Shown here one piece after another: positions 1-9,137 of a DNA stretch of 64,000 nt; the first letter of the stretch is position 1; each line of letters starts with the position of its first letter. Source of the DNA: Fluviicola sp. Its GTDB lineage: Bacteria; Bacteroidota; Bacteroidia; Flavobacteriales_D; Crocinitomicaceae. The notes under the pieces are model-generated. The model searched no databases and was not told the DNA's origin. It was given only the letters and a program-made list of their open reading frames with translations. The stretch spans positions 1,364,001 to 1,428,000 of the forward strand of contig NZ_JBCNJT010000002.1 of assembly GCF_039596395.1 (NCBI RefSeq), in the 5' to 3' direction. The translations under genes and the position numbers were made by a program.

Positions 1-1991
1 ATGCCGAAACCGGCGAGGTGATCTTTCAAAATGACTGGATCGCTCATTGCTCAGTGGAGCATTGTTCCGGCGAAAATCATCGTGCTGCTCAATCCATGAT
101 GGTTCCGCCTCCTCCTCCGGGAGCAGATCAGTACCAGGTTTACGCATTACCGAATATCAGTCCGGCACACGGAGATCGCGTGCTCGTTACAAATCCTTCG
201 GACGGAGTTTATTCTCCTTTCGGATGGCACGATACGGATGGAATTGCTGGCGACGAATACACCATTACACGCGGAAATAACGTGTATGCTTCCGATGATA
301 TTGACGATGATGATGTTCCGGGTTACTCACCGGATGGAGGAAGTGCATTGGATTTTGTATTTCCGTATGATTCTGCCGTAGGTGTTCAGGGAAACCTGGA
401 TGCTGTTATTACGAACCTGTTCTACATGAACAATATGATGCACGACATCTGGGCACATTATGGTTTTGACGAAGAAAGCGGGAATTTCCAGGAAATGAAT
501 TACAGCGGTTCCGGTTTGGGGCAGGACCAGGTTATGGCCGATGCGCAGGATGGAAGCGGAACAAACAATGCGAATTTCGGAACACCGCCCGATGGAGGAA
601 ATCCGCGCATGCAGATGTACTTGTGGACGGATAGTAACGTTCCGGATTTATTGACAATCAATTCACCGGCAATTGTTGCAGGACCTTATTCCTGTTCTAC
701 AGCCGGGTTTGGCCCTCCCGTACCGACGACTCCGATTACGGAAGACATCGTTTTGGTTTTGGATGACGGAACTGATCAGACAGATGCCTGCGGAGTCATT
801 ACAAATGGTGCGGCCCTGGCCGGAAAAATTGCTTTGGTGCGACGAGGAAATTGTCCGTTTGCCGATAAAGTATTGGCTTGCCAAAACTTCGGTGCTCTGG
901 CTGTCATTATTATGAATAATGTAGGAACCAGCACTCAGGCAATGGGTGGTGGTACCGGTGCAGAAACAATACCGGCTATCATGGTTTCAAAACCGAACGG
1001 AGATGCATTCGTAAACCAGATCAATTCTGGGAGCACATTAAACGGAACGATCGTAAATCCGGGAGATCTGACCGCAACGGATTCTGATTTCGACAACATG
1101 ATCATTGCACACGAATACGGTCACGGAATTTCTACGCGTTTGGTTGGTGGAGCAGATAATGCGGACTGTTTGTGGAATGCCGAGCAAATGGGTGAGGGCT
1201 GGTCTGACTGGTTCGGACTGATGATTACACAAACCGCTTCCGATGCAGCTGCTGACGGAAGAGGAGTAGGAACTTACGTGATCAATGAACCGAATAACGG
1301 AACCGGAATTCGCCCGGCGCCTTATTCCACGGACTTTGCGATCAATGATTATACTTACGGAAATACGAATAGCAATACTTTGACAGAGCCACACGGAATC
1401 GGTTTCGTTTGGGCAACGATCCTGTGGGATCTGAACTGGGCTTTGATCGATGAATACGGGTTTGACCCGAATATAAAAACAGGTACGGGAGGAAACAATA
1501 AAGCTATGAGTTTAGTGATCGAAGGATTGAAAATGACCAACTGCGGACCTGGATTTGTAGACGGACGCGATGGAATCCTTGCGGCAGACCAGGTGCTTTA
1601 TGGCGGAGCAAACAAATGTTTGATCTGGAAAGTATTTGCCAGAAGAGGAGTAGGTTATTCGGCAGACCAGGGAGATCCGGGTGATCGTAACGACCAGGTG
1701 GAGGCATTCAATTTACCTTTCGAGTGTACACTGGGATTGGCCGAAAACAAGGCAGGAGTTCACGTGCAGGTTTATCCGAACCCAAGTAACGGAAAACTGA
1801 CGGTTAAGAACAATAACTCAGGTATTCAGCACATCGAGTTGGTTGATTTGAGCGGGAAACTGGTTTATTCAAGATCACTTGAAAACAAAACAGAAGCAGA
1901 TCTGGATATCAGCAGCCTGAAACAGGGATTGTACCTGATGAAAGTCTTAACACCGAACGGAACTGAAACCATTCGCGTGGAGAAATTCTAA
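1..1991 (+). CDS. Secreted M36 (fungalysin-type) zinc metallopeptidase with PA domain and T9SS sorting domain, 5' partial
   Basis: The reading frame is already open at the window edge (first full codon at 3), so the signal peptide and propeptide lie outside. The zinc site HEYGH is encoded at 1110-1124, and the downstream glutamate in GEGWSDW (about 1194) is the expected third ligand of M36 enzymes. A protease-associated (PA) domain, with the run LAGKIALVRRGNCPF, is inserted ahead of the zinc site at roughly 750-1060. The end, from VYPNPSNGKL (about 1770) to the stop, is a type A T9SS sorting domain, so the mature enzyme should be exported through the outer membrane and processed or anchored there. 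It probably degrades extracellular protein. The family is recognised from motifs; the substrate is unknown. A strong terminator follows. Confidence 0.9.
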   Translation, partial: AETGEVIFQNDWIAHCSVEHCSGENHRAAQSMMVPPPPPGADQYQVYALPNISPAHGDRVLVTNPSDGVYSPFGWHDTDGIAGDEYTITRGNNVYASDDIDDDDVPGYSPDGGSALDFVFPYDSAVGVQGNLDAVITNLFYMNNMMHDIWAHYGFDEESGNFQEMNYSGSGLGQDQVMADAQDGSGTNNANFGTPPDGGNPRMQMYLWTDSNVPDLLTINSPAIVAGPYSCSTAGFGPPVPTTPITEDIVLVLDDGTDQTDACGVITNGAALAGKIALVRRGNCPFADKVLACQNFGALAVIIMNNVGTSTQAMGGGTGAETIPAIMVSKPNGDAFVNQINSGSTLNGTIVNPGDLTATDSDFDNMIIAHEYGHGISTRLVGGADNADCLWNAEQMGEGWSDWFGLMITQTASDAAADGRGVGTYVINEPNNGTGIRPAPYSTDFAINDYTYGNTNSNTLTEPHGIGFVWATILWDLNWALIDEYGFDPNIKTGTGGNNKAMSLVIEGLKMTNCGPGFVDGRDGILAADQVLYGGANKCLIWKVFARRGVGYSADQGDPGDRNDQVEAFNLPFECTLGLAENKAGVHVQVYPNPSNGKLTVKNNNSGIQHIELVDLSGKLVYSRSLENKTEADLDISSLKQGLYLMKVLTPNGTETIRVEKF

Positions 1992-2011
1992 AAGAAAAAC
2001 TAAAAAACAAA

Positions 2012-2039
2012 GGCGCTCTCATTTCGGGAGCGCCTTTTT
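2012..2039 (+). terminator. Rho-independent terminator after the M36 peptidase
   Basis: The arms GGCGCTC (2012-2018) and GAGCGCC (2028-2034) pair perfectly around a 9-nt loop and are followed by TTTTTG. This ends the peptidase transcript and separates it from the convergent regulator gene. Confidence 0.85.
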
Positions 2040-2061
2040 GTTTGAATACGTTATCGGTTCT

Positions 2062-2817
2062 TTAGATTAAACCTGCAACCATTGCCTCTTTTACTGCCTG
2101 ACTTGTATTTTTGACATTCAGTTTGTTCAGGATGTTGCTCCGGTGCTTTTTGACTGTTTTCGGACTGATGAATAATTTTTCCCCGATCTGGGAGCTGTCC
2201 ATTCCTTCTCCGAGCAATTTCACGATTTCAATTTCGCGTTTACTCAGTTCCAGCGGCATGTTTTCCTTCAGGCTCATGTTCATGAAAGAAGGTTCGTTAT
2301 CCAGCCCGATCAGGGAAAACTTAAGATTATTGACCGCAGTGATGTGATCGATTCGCGTATGAATATTCAGGGATTTCCCGAATCCGCCATTGGTGTCGAG
2401 TGTCAGCAGGATAGCCTGGTGATTTAAAAGCGCATAATTCCCGTCGGCCATTTTACTGCGAAAAGAATAGTTCATCTTATACTTCAGTAATTGTTCCGGG
2501 CGAAGTCTGGAATAGTAAAACTCCGCAATAGCGCGTTCCGTATTCTGAACATAAGGAACATCTTCCGGATGAATGGTGCCCAGGATGTCCTGGAAAGTCG
2601 TTTCATCGGGGTTTAATCCGTGAATTTCCCGGATCTGTTCGCTGACGTGCGATACCGACATGTCGAAGAAATCAATGATGTAGTAGTAGAATGGTCCCAG
2701 ACTGATTATTTTGGAAGTAATATCCTCAAATTTCGGCAAGGGAAAATGCGTATTTTCAACAGCACGCTTTTGGGTACTGTCCCACACGTCCTGCAAATGT
2801 TTTAGTTCGTTTGACAA
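2062..2817 (-). CDS. LuxR-type helix-turn-helix transcriptional regulator with N-terminal PAS-like region
   Basis: The 251-aa product has a C-terminal LuxR/GerE DNA-binding domain (about residues 188-251), seen as LSKREIEIVKLLGEG followed by ISPKTVKKHRSNILNKL. The N-terminal half contains text typical of PAS sensor folds, such as HPEDVPYVQNTERAI and YSFRSKMADGNY. No receiver domain is present, so it is not a classical response regulator. This one-protein sensor/regulator layout is common in Bacteroidota; the ligand and targets are unknown. No ATG lies near the 5' end of the frame; TTG at 2817 is the best available start, so the start is uncertain. It converges on the M36 peptidase and lies 36 bp after polA on the same strand. 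Confidence 0.75.
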   Translation of the reverse strand: MSNELKHLQDVWDSTQKRAVENTHFPLPKFEDITSKIISLGPFYYYIIDFFDMSVSHVSEQIREIHGLNPDETTFQDILGTIHPEDVPYVQNTERAIAEFYYSRLRPEQLLKYKMNYSFRSKMADGNYALLNHQAILLTLDTNGGFGKSLNIHTRIDHITAVNNLKFSLIGLDNEPSFMNMSLKENMPLELSKREIEIVKLLGEGMDSSQIGEKLFISPKTVKKHRSNILNKLNVKNTSQAVKEAMVAGLI

Positions 2818-2853
2818 ATCCTTAATAATTATTCGCTGATGATTGATAATTCA

Positions 2854-5658
2854 TTAGTGTGCATCCAGCCAGTTATGAGCCAGTTCCATTTCAACCTCCA
2901 TCGGAACAGCCAATGAAACAGCCGTTTCCATGGCTTCCTTTACCAATGCTTTCATGATTTCCTGCTCGTCTTTGTGCACGTCGAAAACCAATTCATCATG
3001 TACCTGCAGGATCATTTTGGATTTTACATTTGCTTTCACCATCGCCCTGTCTACGGCAACCATGGCCAATTTCACGATATCTGCCGCAGAACCCTGGATC
3101 GGTGCATTGACCGCATTTCGCTCTGCAAAACCTCTTACAACTGCATTGGCCGAATTGATATCCGGTAAATACCGGCGGCGTTGCATAATGGTTTCCACAT
3201 ACCCGTTTTCACGTGCGTCTTTTACCGCTTTGTCCATATAGGTTTTGATGGTCGAATACTGCGCAAAATAGGAATCGATGATTTGTTTTGCTTCCGTTCT
3301 GCTGATTCCCAGGTTTTGGGAAAGACCGAATGCCGACTGTCCGTAAATGATTCCGAAGTTCACCGCTTTTGCAGCACTGCGCTGGTCTTTCGTTACTTCG
3401 TCCAGTTCTACATGGAATACTTTTGCTGCTGTTGCCCGGTGAATATCCACCTTGTCCCTGAAAGCCCGGATCATGTTATCATCGTTTGCCAAAGCAGCAA
3501 TGATCCGCAATTCAATCTGGGAATAATCCGCCGACATCAATTGATAATCTTCCGAACGGGCAATAAACGCCTTGCGGATTTCCTTTCCGCGTTCGCTGCG
3601 AATCGGGATGTTCTGCAAGTTCGGATTATTGGAACTCAAACGGCCCGTTGCGGTTACCGTTTGCATATAGCTGGTGTGAACTCTTCCGTCAACCGGATCT
3701 TTCATAGTCGGAAGCGGGTCCACATACGTCGATTTCAGCTTCTTCATTTGACGGTAATCCAGGATACACGGAATGATCTCGTGATCGTTTTTATGCTGTT
3801 GCAAAATATCTTCGGATGTTGCGTATTGACCGGTTTTGGTCTTTTTGGCTTTTGCAGAGATTTTCAAGTGTTCGAATAGTACATCTCCCAATTGTTTCGG
3901 AGAATCCACGTTGAAATCCATCCCTGCCAATTCCTTGATGCGGATTTCCAAAGCAGCGGTTTCGTTTGCCAATTGCTGGGAATATGCTTCCAGGTGCGGA
4001 ATGTCGATGGCAACTCCTTCTTCTTCCATTTTCGCAAGAACGGATACCAGCGGCATTTCCATTTCGTAGAACAGTTTGTGTAAATGCTCTTTTTCGATCT
4101 GCGGCCCGAACAATTGTTTCAGTTGGAAGGTAATATCGGCATCTTCGCAGGCATAATCACAAATGGCCTCCGGTGGAAGATCACCCATATTTCCCTGGCC
4201 TTTTCCTTTCTTCCCGATCAAAGTTTCGATGCTGATAGGCGTGTAGTTCAGGTAGTATTCCGCCAGAAAGTCCATTCCCTGTTTCGACTCCGGCTGAATT
4301 AAATAATGTGCGATCATGGTGTCGAACAAAGGTCCGGCAAATTCAACTCCGTAACGGTGCAGGACCTGCATGTCGTATTTCATGTTGTGAGCGATCTTTT
4401 CAATTGTTTCACTTTCAAAAAACGGTTTGAATTCGTCCACAATAGCCTGTGCTTCGGCTTTGTCTTTAGGAACTGCCACATAGTAGCCTTCACGTGCTTT
4501 GAACGAAAAGGACATACCTACCAGATCCGCATGCAATGCATTGACATCTGTTGTTTCCGTATCAAAACAAACGGATGTTTCGTTCAGTAATTTAGTTAGT
4601 AAAGCTTTACGTTCTTCCGGCAAAGTCACTAAATGGTAGGATGGTTTTTCCGTAGCAATCGTTTTTACGCCACTTGTCGGCTGAGCTTGCTGCACTTCCA
4701 CCAAACTCTGAGTTCCGAAAAGGTCCAGCTGGCCGTTTTCATCTACTCCGGCTGAAGTAACTACGATTTCTTCTCCCGTAACCCGTTTTGCGAGGTTGCG
4801 GAATTCCAGGTCTGTAAAAATATCGAGGACCAGGTCTTTGTCAGGTTCCTGGTACTTCAACTCTTCCGGATTGAATTCTACCGGTGAATCCAGGATGATT
4901 GTAGCAAGCAATTTGGAAATCCTTCCCTGTTCCATGAAATTGATAACGTTTTCCTTCATTTTTCCTTTCAGGGATTCTATATTTTCAAACACCCCTTCCA
5001 TGGAACCGTAATCGGCAATGAGTTTCTTGGCTGTTTTTTCACCTACTCCCGGTATTCCCGGAATATTATCGGCAGTATCACCCCATAGTCCCAGGATGTC
5101 GATCACCTGTAGCGGGTCATTCACTTCAAACTTTTCACACACTTCTTTCACTCCCATAACGGTTGCAGGATCTCCTCCGCGCCCCGGTTTGTAAATGAAA
5201 ATATTTTCGCTCACCAACTGTCCGAAATCCTTGTCGGGTGTCATCATGTATGTCAGGAATCCTTCTTTTTCCGCTTTTTTAGCCAATGTTCCGATCAGGT
5301 CATCCGCCTCATAGCCTTCTACCACGTACATCGGAATGCGAAATGCTTCGATAATGCGTTTGATCGGTTCGATCATACTTCGGATGTCTTCGGGCATTTC
5401 TTCCCGGTGCGCTTTGTAGTCAGCAAAGTCCACATTCCGGTTGGTAGCTCCTCCGGGCGGATCAAAAACAACCGCTATGTGTGAGGGCTTCTCTTTGTTG
5501 AGAATATCGATCAGCACATTGGTAAAACCAAATGCGGCAGAAGTGTTTTGTCCTTTGGAGTTGACCCTCGGATTTTTCGCAAAAGCAAAATAAGCCCGGT
5601 AAATCAAGGCAAAAGCATCTAAGAGGAATAATTTTTTATCTGATTCCGGAGTAAGCAT
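2854..5658 (-). CDS. polA: DNA polymerase I
   Basis: The 934-aa protein has the full three-domain layout. The N-terminal 5'-3' exonuclease (about residues 5-300) contains LFLLDAFALIYRAYFAF, VVFDPPGG and EGYEADDLIGTLA. An intact 3'-5' proofreading domain carries the DTETTD motif. The C-terminal family A polymerase has DYSQIELRIIA and the HDELVFDV metal/palm motif. It fills gaps after RNA-primer removal and in excision repair. The frame can be extended to a TTG at 5682, but the ATG at 5658 begins just before the conserved KKLFLLDAF and is preferred. Length and domain content are normal for the family. Confidence 0.96.
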   Translation of the reverse strand: MLTPESDKKLFLLDAFALIYRAYFAFAKNPRVNSKGQNTSAAFGFTNVLIDILNKEKPSHIAVVFDPPGGATNRNVDFADYKAHREEMPEDIRSMIEPIKRIIEAFRIPMYVVEGYEADDLIGTLAKKAEKEGFLTYMMTPDKDFGQLVSENIFIYKPGRGGDPATVMGVKEVCEKFEVNDPLQVIDILGLWGDTADNIPGIPGVGEKTAKKLIADYGSMEGVFENIESLKGKMKENVINFMEQGRISKLLATIILDSPVEFNPEELKYQEPDKDLVLDIFTDLEFRNLAKRVTGEEIVVTSAGVDENGQLDLFGTQSLVEVQQAQPTSGVKTIATEKPSYHLVTLPEERKALLTKLLNETSVCFDTETTDVNALHADLVGMSFSFKAREGYYVAVPKDKAEAQAIVDEFKPFFESETIEKIAHNMKYDMQVLHRYGVEFAGPLFDTMIAHYLIQPESKQGMDFLAEYYLNYTPISIETLIGKKGKGQGNMGDLPPEAICDYACEDADITFQLKQLFGPQIEKEHLHKLFYEMEMPLVSVLAKMEEEGVAIDIPHLEAYSQQLANETAALEIRIKELAGMDFNVDSPKQLGDVLFEHLKISAKAKKTKTGQYATSEDILQQHKNDHEIIPCILDYRQMKKLKSTYVDPLPTMKDPVDGRVHTSYMQTVTATGRLSSNNPNLQNIPIRSERGKEIRKAFIARSEDYQLMSADYSQIELRIIAALANDDNMIRAFRDKVDIHRATAAKVFHVELDEVTKDQRSAAKAVNFGIIYGQSAFGLSQNLGISRTEAKQIIDSYFAQYSTIKTYMDKAVKDARENGYVETIMQRRRYLPDINSANAVVRGFAERNAVNAPIQGSAADIVKLAMVAVDRAMVKANVKSKMILQVHDELVFDVHKDEQEIMKALVKEAMETAVSLAVPMEVEMELAHNWLDAH

Positions 5659-6121
5659 ATTTTTCGAGAATTTGAAGTACAAGTTTAAGGCAAATTCGGC
5701 AATTTTCAGGTTGTTCTTCGAATAATTTCCCCTTGGTGTTGGAATGGTTATTCAAACAGAGTTAAAGTTGAGACACAATATTTTAGGTGATTTAGATGGG
5801 AGTATTTGTGTAATAAATTTGCCAAAATAACCAAACATGTTATTTAATACACAATTAAAATAAAGAGATTATAGATGGGTAGTCTTCATTTTGTGGCGTG
5901 AAATCTATTGATTAGATGAAAAACATGCCAGGCATAACGCTTTCTTAAATGTTAAACTTTGAAGTAGTGAAAAGAAGTGGTTATAACATGCTGTATATTA
6001 GCTCTTTCACAAACAACTATTCACGCCATGGAAAAAATCCGCTTAGACTCGTCTTAAACATTTCGATGTTAAAAAAATAACTACTAACAGTTTAATTACA
6101 CACTATTTACTTATACATCTT
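5659..6121. other. Long AT-rich intergenic region between divergent polA and the cysteine-rich repeat protein
   Basis: No convincing gene is present in these 463 bp. One exact TAnnTTTG promoter-type box lies at 5814-5821 (+), about 300 bp before the next gene. A nine-codon frame at 6028-6057 is too short to call. The length suggests a regulated leader or upstream control for the secreted repeat protein, but no operator or riboswitch fold was recognised. Confidence 0.4.
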
Positions 6122-8968
6122 ATGAAACAATTTCTAAAATTAGTCTGTTTCGTGCTGCTTTATTGTGCAGGAAACAACTTACTAGCTCAAACCGGTGCTG
6201 GAGGACCTTGTCCTGATATCAATGTCAGTACTGGAATTGATGCTGCGGGAAATGCCATTGCGATCGGTGCGACCGATCCTTTCTGGACAATTAGTTCAGG
6301 CCCGGTTGGTCCGGTAGCAAAACGTGTACAAAGCTACCTTCCTTATTGGCAGGTAACACCTGTATCAGGAACAAATGCTTGCTGGATCAATGGTTCAGGT
6401 ACTATTTTTAACAATGCAGCGGGAAACTACACGTTCTCACGCACCTTTAACATTGTACCGGGAACCACTAGTTTTACCACAAATTTTGGTATCGCCTGGG
6501 ATGACGTTTTGGTTTCAATCCAACTGATTCCACCGGGTGGCGGACCTGGAATTCCGCTTACTGTTCCCCCGTCAGCGCCTTACACGGTAAGTCCACCGAT
6601 TGGTTATACGGTTTCATCACCGGCCGCAGGAGTTTGGACGATCGAATGTGTTGTCAATTTTATCGATAATGTCGGAGCTTTCATTCTTTCAGGTTCAATC
6701 GACGTAGATTGTAACGATAACCCTTGCACATGCGAAAACATTCATCCTGAATTTACTTACTCAACATCTACTGATTGTATTACTACATTCACGAGTATGG
6801 TTAACCCTAACTGTGTTAACACTACGACTCAGATTGAATGGATTATTGATGGAGTTTCAGCTGGATTCGGACCGACATTCAATTATGCATTCTTAACCAA
6901 CGGTCCGCATACTGTCTGCATGGTAGTTACTGTAACCTTAGCTGATGGAACCAAGTGTACGAAAGAATCCTGTCGCACCGTAAATATTGATTGCAACCCT
7001 TGTAGCTGTAATCTGGTCATACCTCATTTTACTTATACGGTCGATAAGTGCATTGCCCAATTCGTAGCAGATCCTTCGTTACCATGTTGTATTAAAGACA
7101 TCAATTATGAATGGTATGTAGACGGTTTACCTGCAGGAAGCGGACAAAACTTTAGTCACACTTTTACTTCGAATGGATTCTATAATGTCTGTTTATTCAT
7201 TACGGCTAATTTAAATGATGGAACAGTATGTTACAAAGAAATATGCCAGCTGGTTGAAGTAAAAGACTGTGACGAATGTAATTGTAATCAACTGGTACCG
7301 TCATTCAATTTCAACATCGTGAACTGTGAAGGTTATTTCGATGCCGTAGTTTCGGCACCACCTTGTATGAAAGAGTTTACTTACCAATGGACTGTCAATG
7401 GACTTCCTTCAGGAACAGGACCAAGTCTGAGTTATACGTTCCCTGCTAACGGACCTTATAATATTTGTCTGCAGGTAACTACCATTATGCCGGATGGAAG
7501 TTCTTGTACGAAGGAATACTGTAAAATCGTTAAGGTGAAAGACTGTGACCCTTGTAATTGTGATCAGCTTCAGATAGGTTTTGATCATTACATAGAAAAT
7601 TGCACGGGACATTTCACCGGTCTTGTAGGACTTCCTGCTTGTATGCAGATTACCGGATGGAATTGGTCGGTAAATGGTGTGTATGTTGGTTCGGGTCCTG
7701 TATTTGATTATACTTTCCCGGCAAATGGTTTCTACAATGTTTGCCTGACGGTTACTACAATTATGCCAAATGGACAAAAATGTTTCAAAGAAGTATGTCA
7801 ACTGGTTGAAGTGAAAGATTGTGACCAATGCAACTGTCAACAATTACAGTCCGATTTCGGATACCAGGTAAACAAGTGCGATGTGGAACTATTTGGAAAG
7901 GCTTTTGGTCCTAATTGTATGTCCAATTACCAATACGAATGGTATGTAAATGGTTCACCTGTAGGAAGCGGACAAAACTTTGTTTGGACTGCTCCGGCTA
8001 ATGGAACTTACACCATCTGTCTGTTTGTTACGGTAACTTTACCTGATGGAACGCTGTGTCACAAAGAAGTGTGCAAAGACATTGTAATAACTGATTGTGA
8101 TCAATGTAATTGCAGTGACATAGTAGCAGGATTTAATTGGCAGATTGTTCAGTGTACCGGTTACTTCAACGCATATTTTAACCAGACTCCATGTATACAA
8201 AGCTACTCGATTGATTGGTATGTGGATGGTTTATACGTTGGTTCCGGAACGCCATTCTCTATGCCAGCATCAGGAAATGGTAGTCACACAGTTTGTATGG
8301 TACTTACTACAGTTCTCACCAATGGACAAGTATGCCAGACCGAATCATGCAAAACGATTGATGTAGTTGGTTGTGGATGCCCTTGCAGTCTCTTGAACGG
8401 AACAATTAATTTCCAGGTTGACAACTGTAATATCCACCTCGTGGGACAACCTCAGATTCCGCAATGTATGCTAAATTCATCGATTCCACCAAGCTATAGT
8501 TGGACAGTTAATGGTTCATATGCAGGTTCAGGTCCTGTGATTAACTATACAGCTGCAGGAAACGGTACTTACCATGTTTGTGTACTGATTGTTGTTACGA
8601 AGCCGAACGGACAGAAGTGTGAAAAAATGGTTTGTAAGGATATTGTGGTAAGCAATTGTAATACAATTCCAAATCCACAAACGATTTATCAGCCAGGTCC
8701 AACAATGGAAGAGTCGTTAAAGCTTTACCCAAATCCGGCCAGTACGGAGCTCAATATCGATTTCACAACGAAAGATGCAGGAACCGTAAACATTACCTTC
8801 AAAACAATAGATGGTAAAGTGTTCCTTAATCAATCGATTGATGCCCAGGCGGGACCACAAAGGCTTAAAATGCCGATTTCGCCAATGGTTTCAAATGAAA
8901 TGATTTTGGTGGAGATCACTGTGGACGGTGAAACAACTACCCGTAAAGTAAGTGTTGTAAAGCACTGA
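6122..8968 (+). CDS. Large secreted protein of seven ~92-aa cysteine-rich PKD-like repeats with T9SS sorting domain
   Basis: 948 aa. An N-terminal signal peptide ends around LLAQ (residues 1-23). A non-repetitive domain (to about residue 200) is followed by seven tandem repeats that begin near 6722, 6998, 7273, 7550, 7826, 8102 and 8378, a period of about 276 nt. Each starts with a CxC motif preceded by a further cysteine, has a YxWxVNG core and a GSGxxFxYTFxANGxYxVC stretch, and ends with a CKxxCxxVxVxDC-like run. The pattern resembles Ig/PKD-like adhesive repeats stabilised by disulfides. The C-terminus (LKLYPNPASTELNIDF to the end) is a type A T9SS sorting domain. It is probably a cell-surface or released structural or adhesive protein; no enzyme motif was seen. 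A strong terminator follows. Confidence 0.8.
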   Translation: MKQFLKLVCFVLLYCAGNNLLAQTGAGGPCPDINVSTGIDAAGNAIAIGATDPFWTISSGPVGPVAKRVQSYLPYWQVTPVSGTNACWINGSGTIFNNAAGNYTFSRTFNIVPGTTSFTTNFGIAWDDVLVSIQLIPPGGGPGIPLTVPPSAPYTVSPPIGYTVSSPAAGVWTIECVVNFIDNVGAFILSGSIDVDCNDNPCTCENIHPEFTYSTSTDCITTFTSMVNPNCVNTTTQIEWIIDGVSAGFGPTFNYAFLTNGPHTVCMVVTVTLADGTKCTKESCRTVNIDCNPCSCNLVIPHFTYTVDKCIAQFVADPSLPCCIKDINYEWYVDGLPAGSGQNFSHTFTSNGFYNVCLFITANLNDGTVCYKEICQLVEVKDCDECNCNQLVPSFNFNIVNCEGYFDAVVSAPPCMKEFTYQWTVNGLPSGTGPSLSYTFPANGPYNICLQVTTIMPDGSSCTKEYCKIVKVKDCDPCNCDQLQIGFDHYIENCTGHFTGLVGLPACMQITGWNWSVNGVYVGSGPVFDYTFPANGFYNVCLTVTTIMPNGQKCFKEVCQLVEVKDCDQCNCQQLQSDFGYQVNKCDVELFGKAFGPNCMSNYQYEWYVNGSPVGSGQNFVWTAPANGTYTICLFVTVTLPDGTLCHKEVCKDIVITDCDQCNCSDIVAGFNWQIVQCTGYFNAYFNQTPCIQSYSIDWYVDGLYVGSGTPFSMPASGNGSHTVCMVLTTVLTNGQVCQTESCKTIDVVGCGCPCSLLNGTINFQVDNCNIHLVGQPQIPQCMLNSSIPPSYSWTVNGSYAGSGPVINYTAAGNGTYHVCVLIVVTKPNGQKCEKMVCKDIVVSNCNTIPNPQTIYQPGPTMEESLKLYPNPASTELNIDFTTKDAGTVNITFKTIDGKVFLNQSIDAQAGPQRLKMPISPMVSNEMILVEITVDGETTTRKVSVVKH

Positions 8969-8998
8969 TTTTAAATTATAGCTAATAACCTGTTTGAA

Positions 8999-9036
8999 AA
9001 GCCGTCCCTCTCTTCGGAGTGGGATGGCTTTTTTAC
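8999..9036 (+). terminator. Rho-independent terminator after the repeat protein
   Basis: AAGCCGTCCC pairs with GGGATGGCTT (one G-T pair), with an inner CTC/GAG pairing and a TTCG loop, followed by a run of T. This is a textbook intrinsic terminator. Confidence 0.85.
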
Positions 9037-9100
9037 TTTCCAATGATCCGTGATTCTGTTGCGAATTAACAGCCGAAACTTTATAACTATTCCAATTTCC

Positions 9101-9108
9101 TACATTTG
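9101..9108 (+). promoter_or_regulatory. TAnnTTTG (-7) promoter box upstream of the beta-propeller gene
   Basis: TACATTTG matches the Bacteroidota -7 consensus exactly. It lies 29 nt before the GTG start at 9138. A clear -33 TTTG is not visible. Confidence 0.5.
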
Positions 9109-9137
9109 CAGTTCCCGATTTCCCCGAAATTTGTGAG

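Noticed and set aside
3181-3879. 232-aa plus-strand open frame inside polA
   Set aside because: Shadow of the strongly conserved polA polymerase domain on the other strand.
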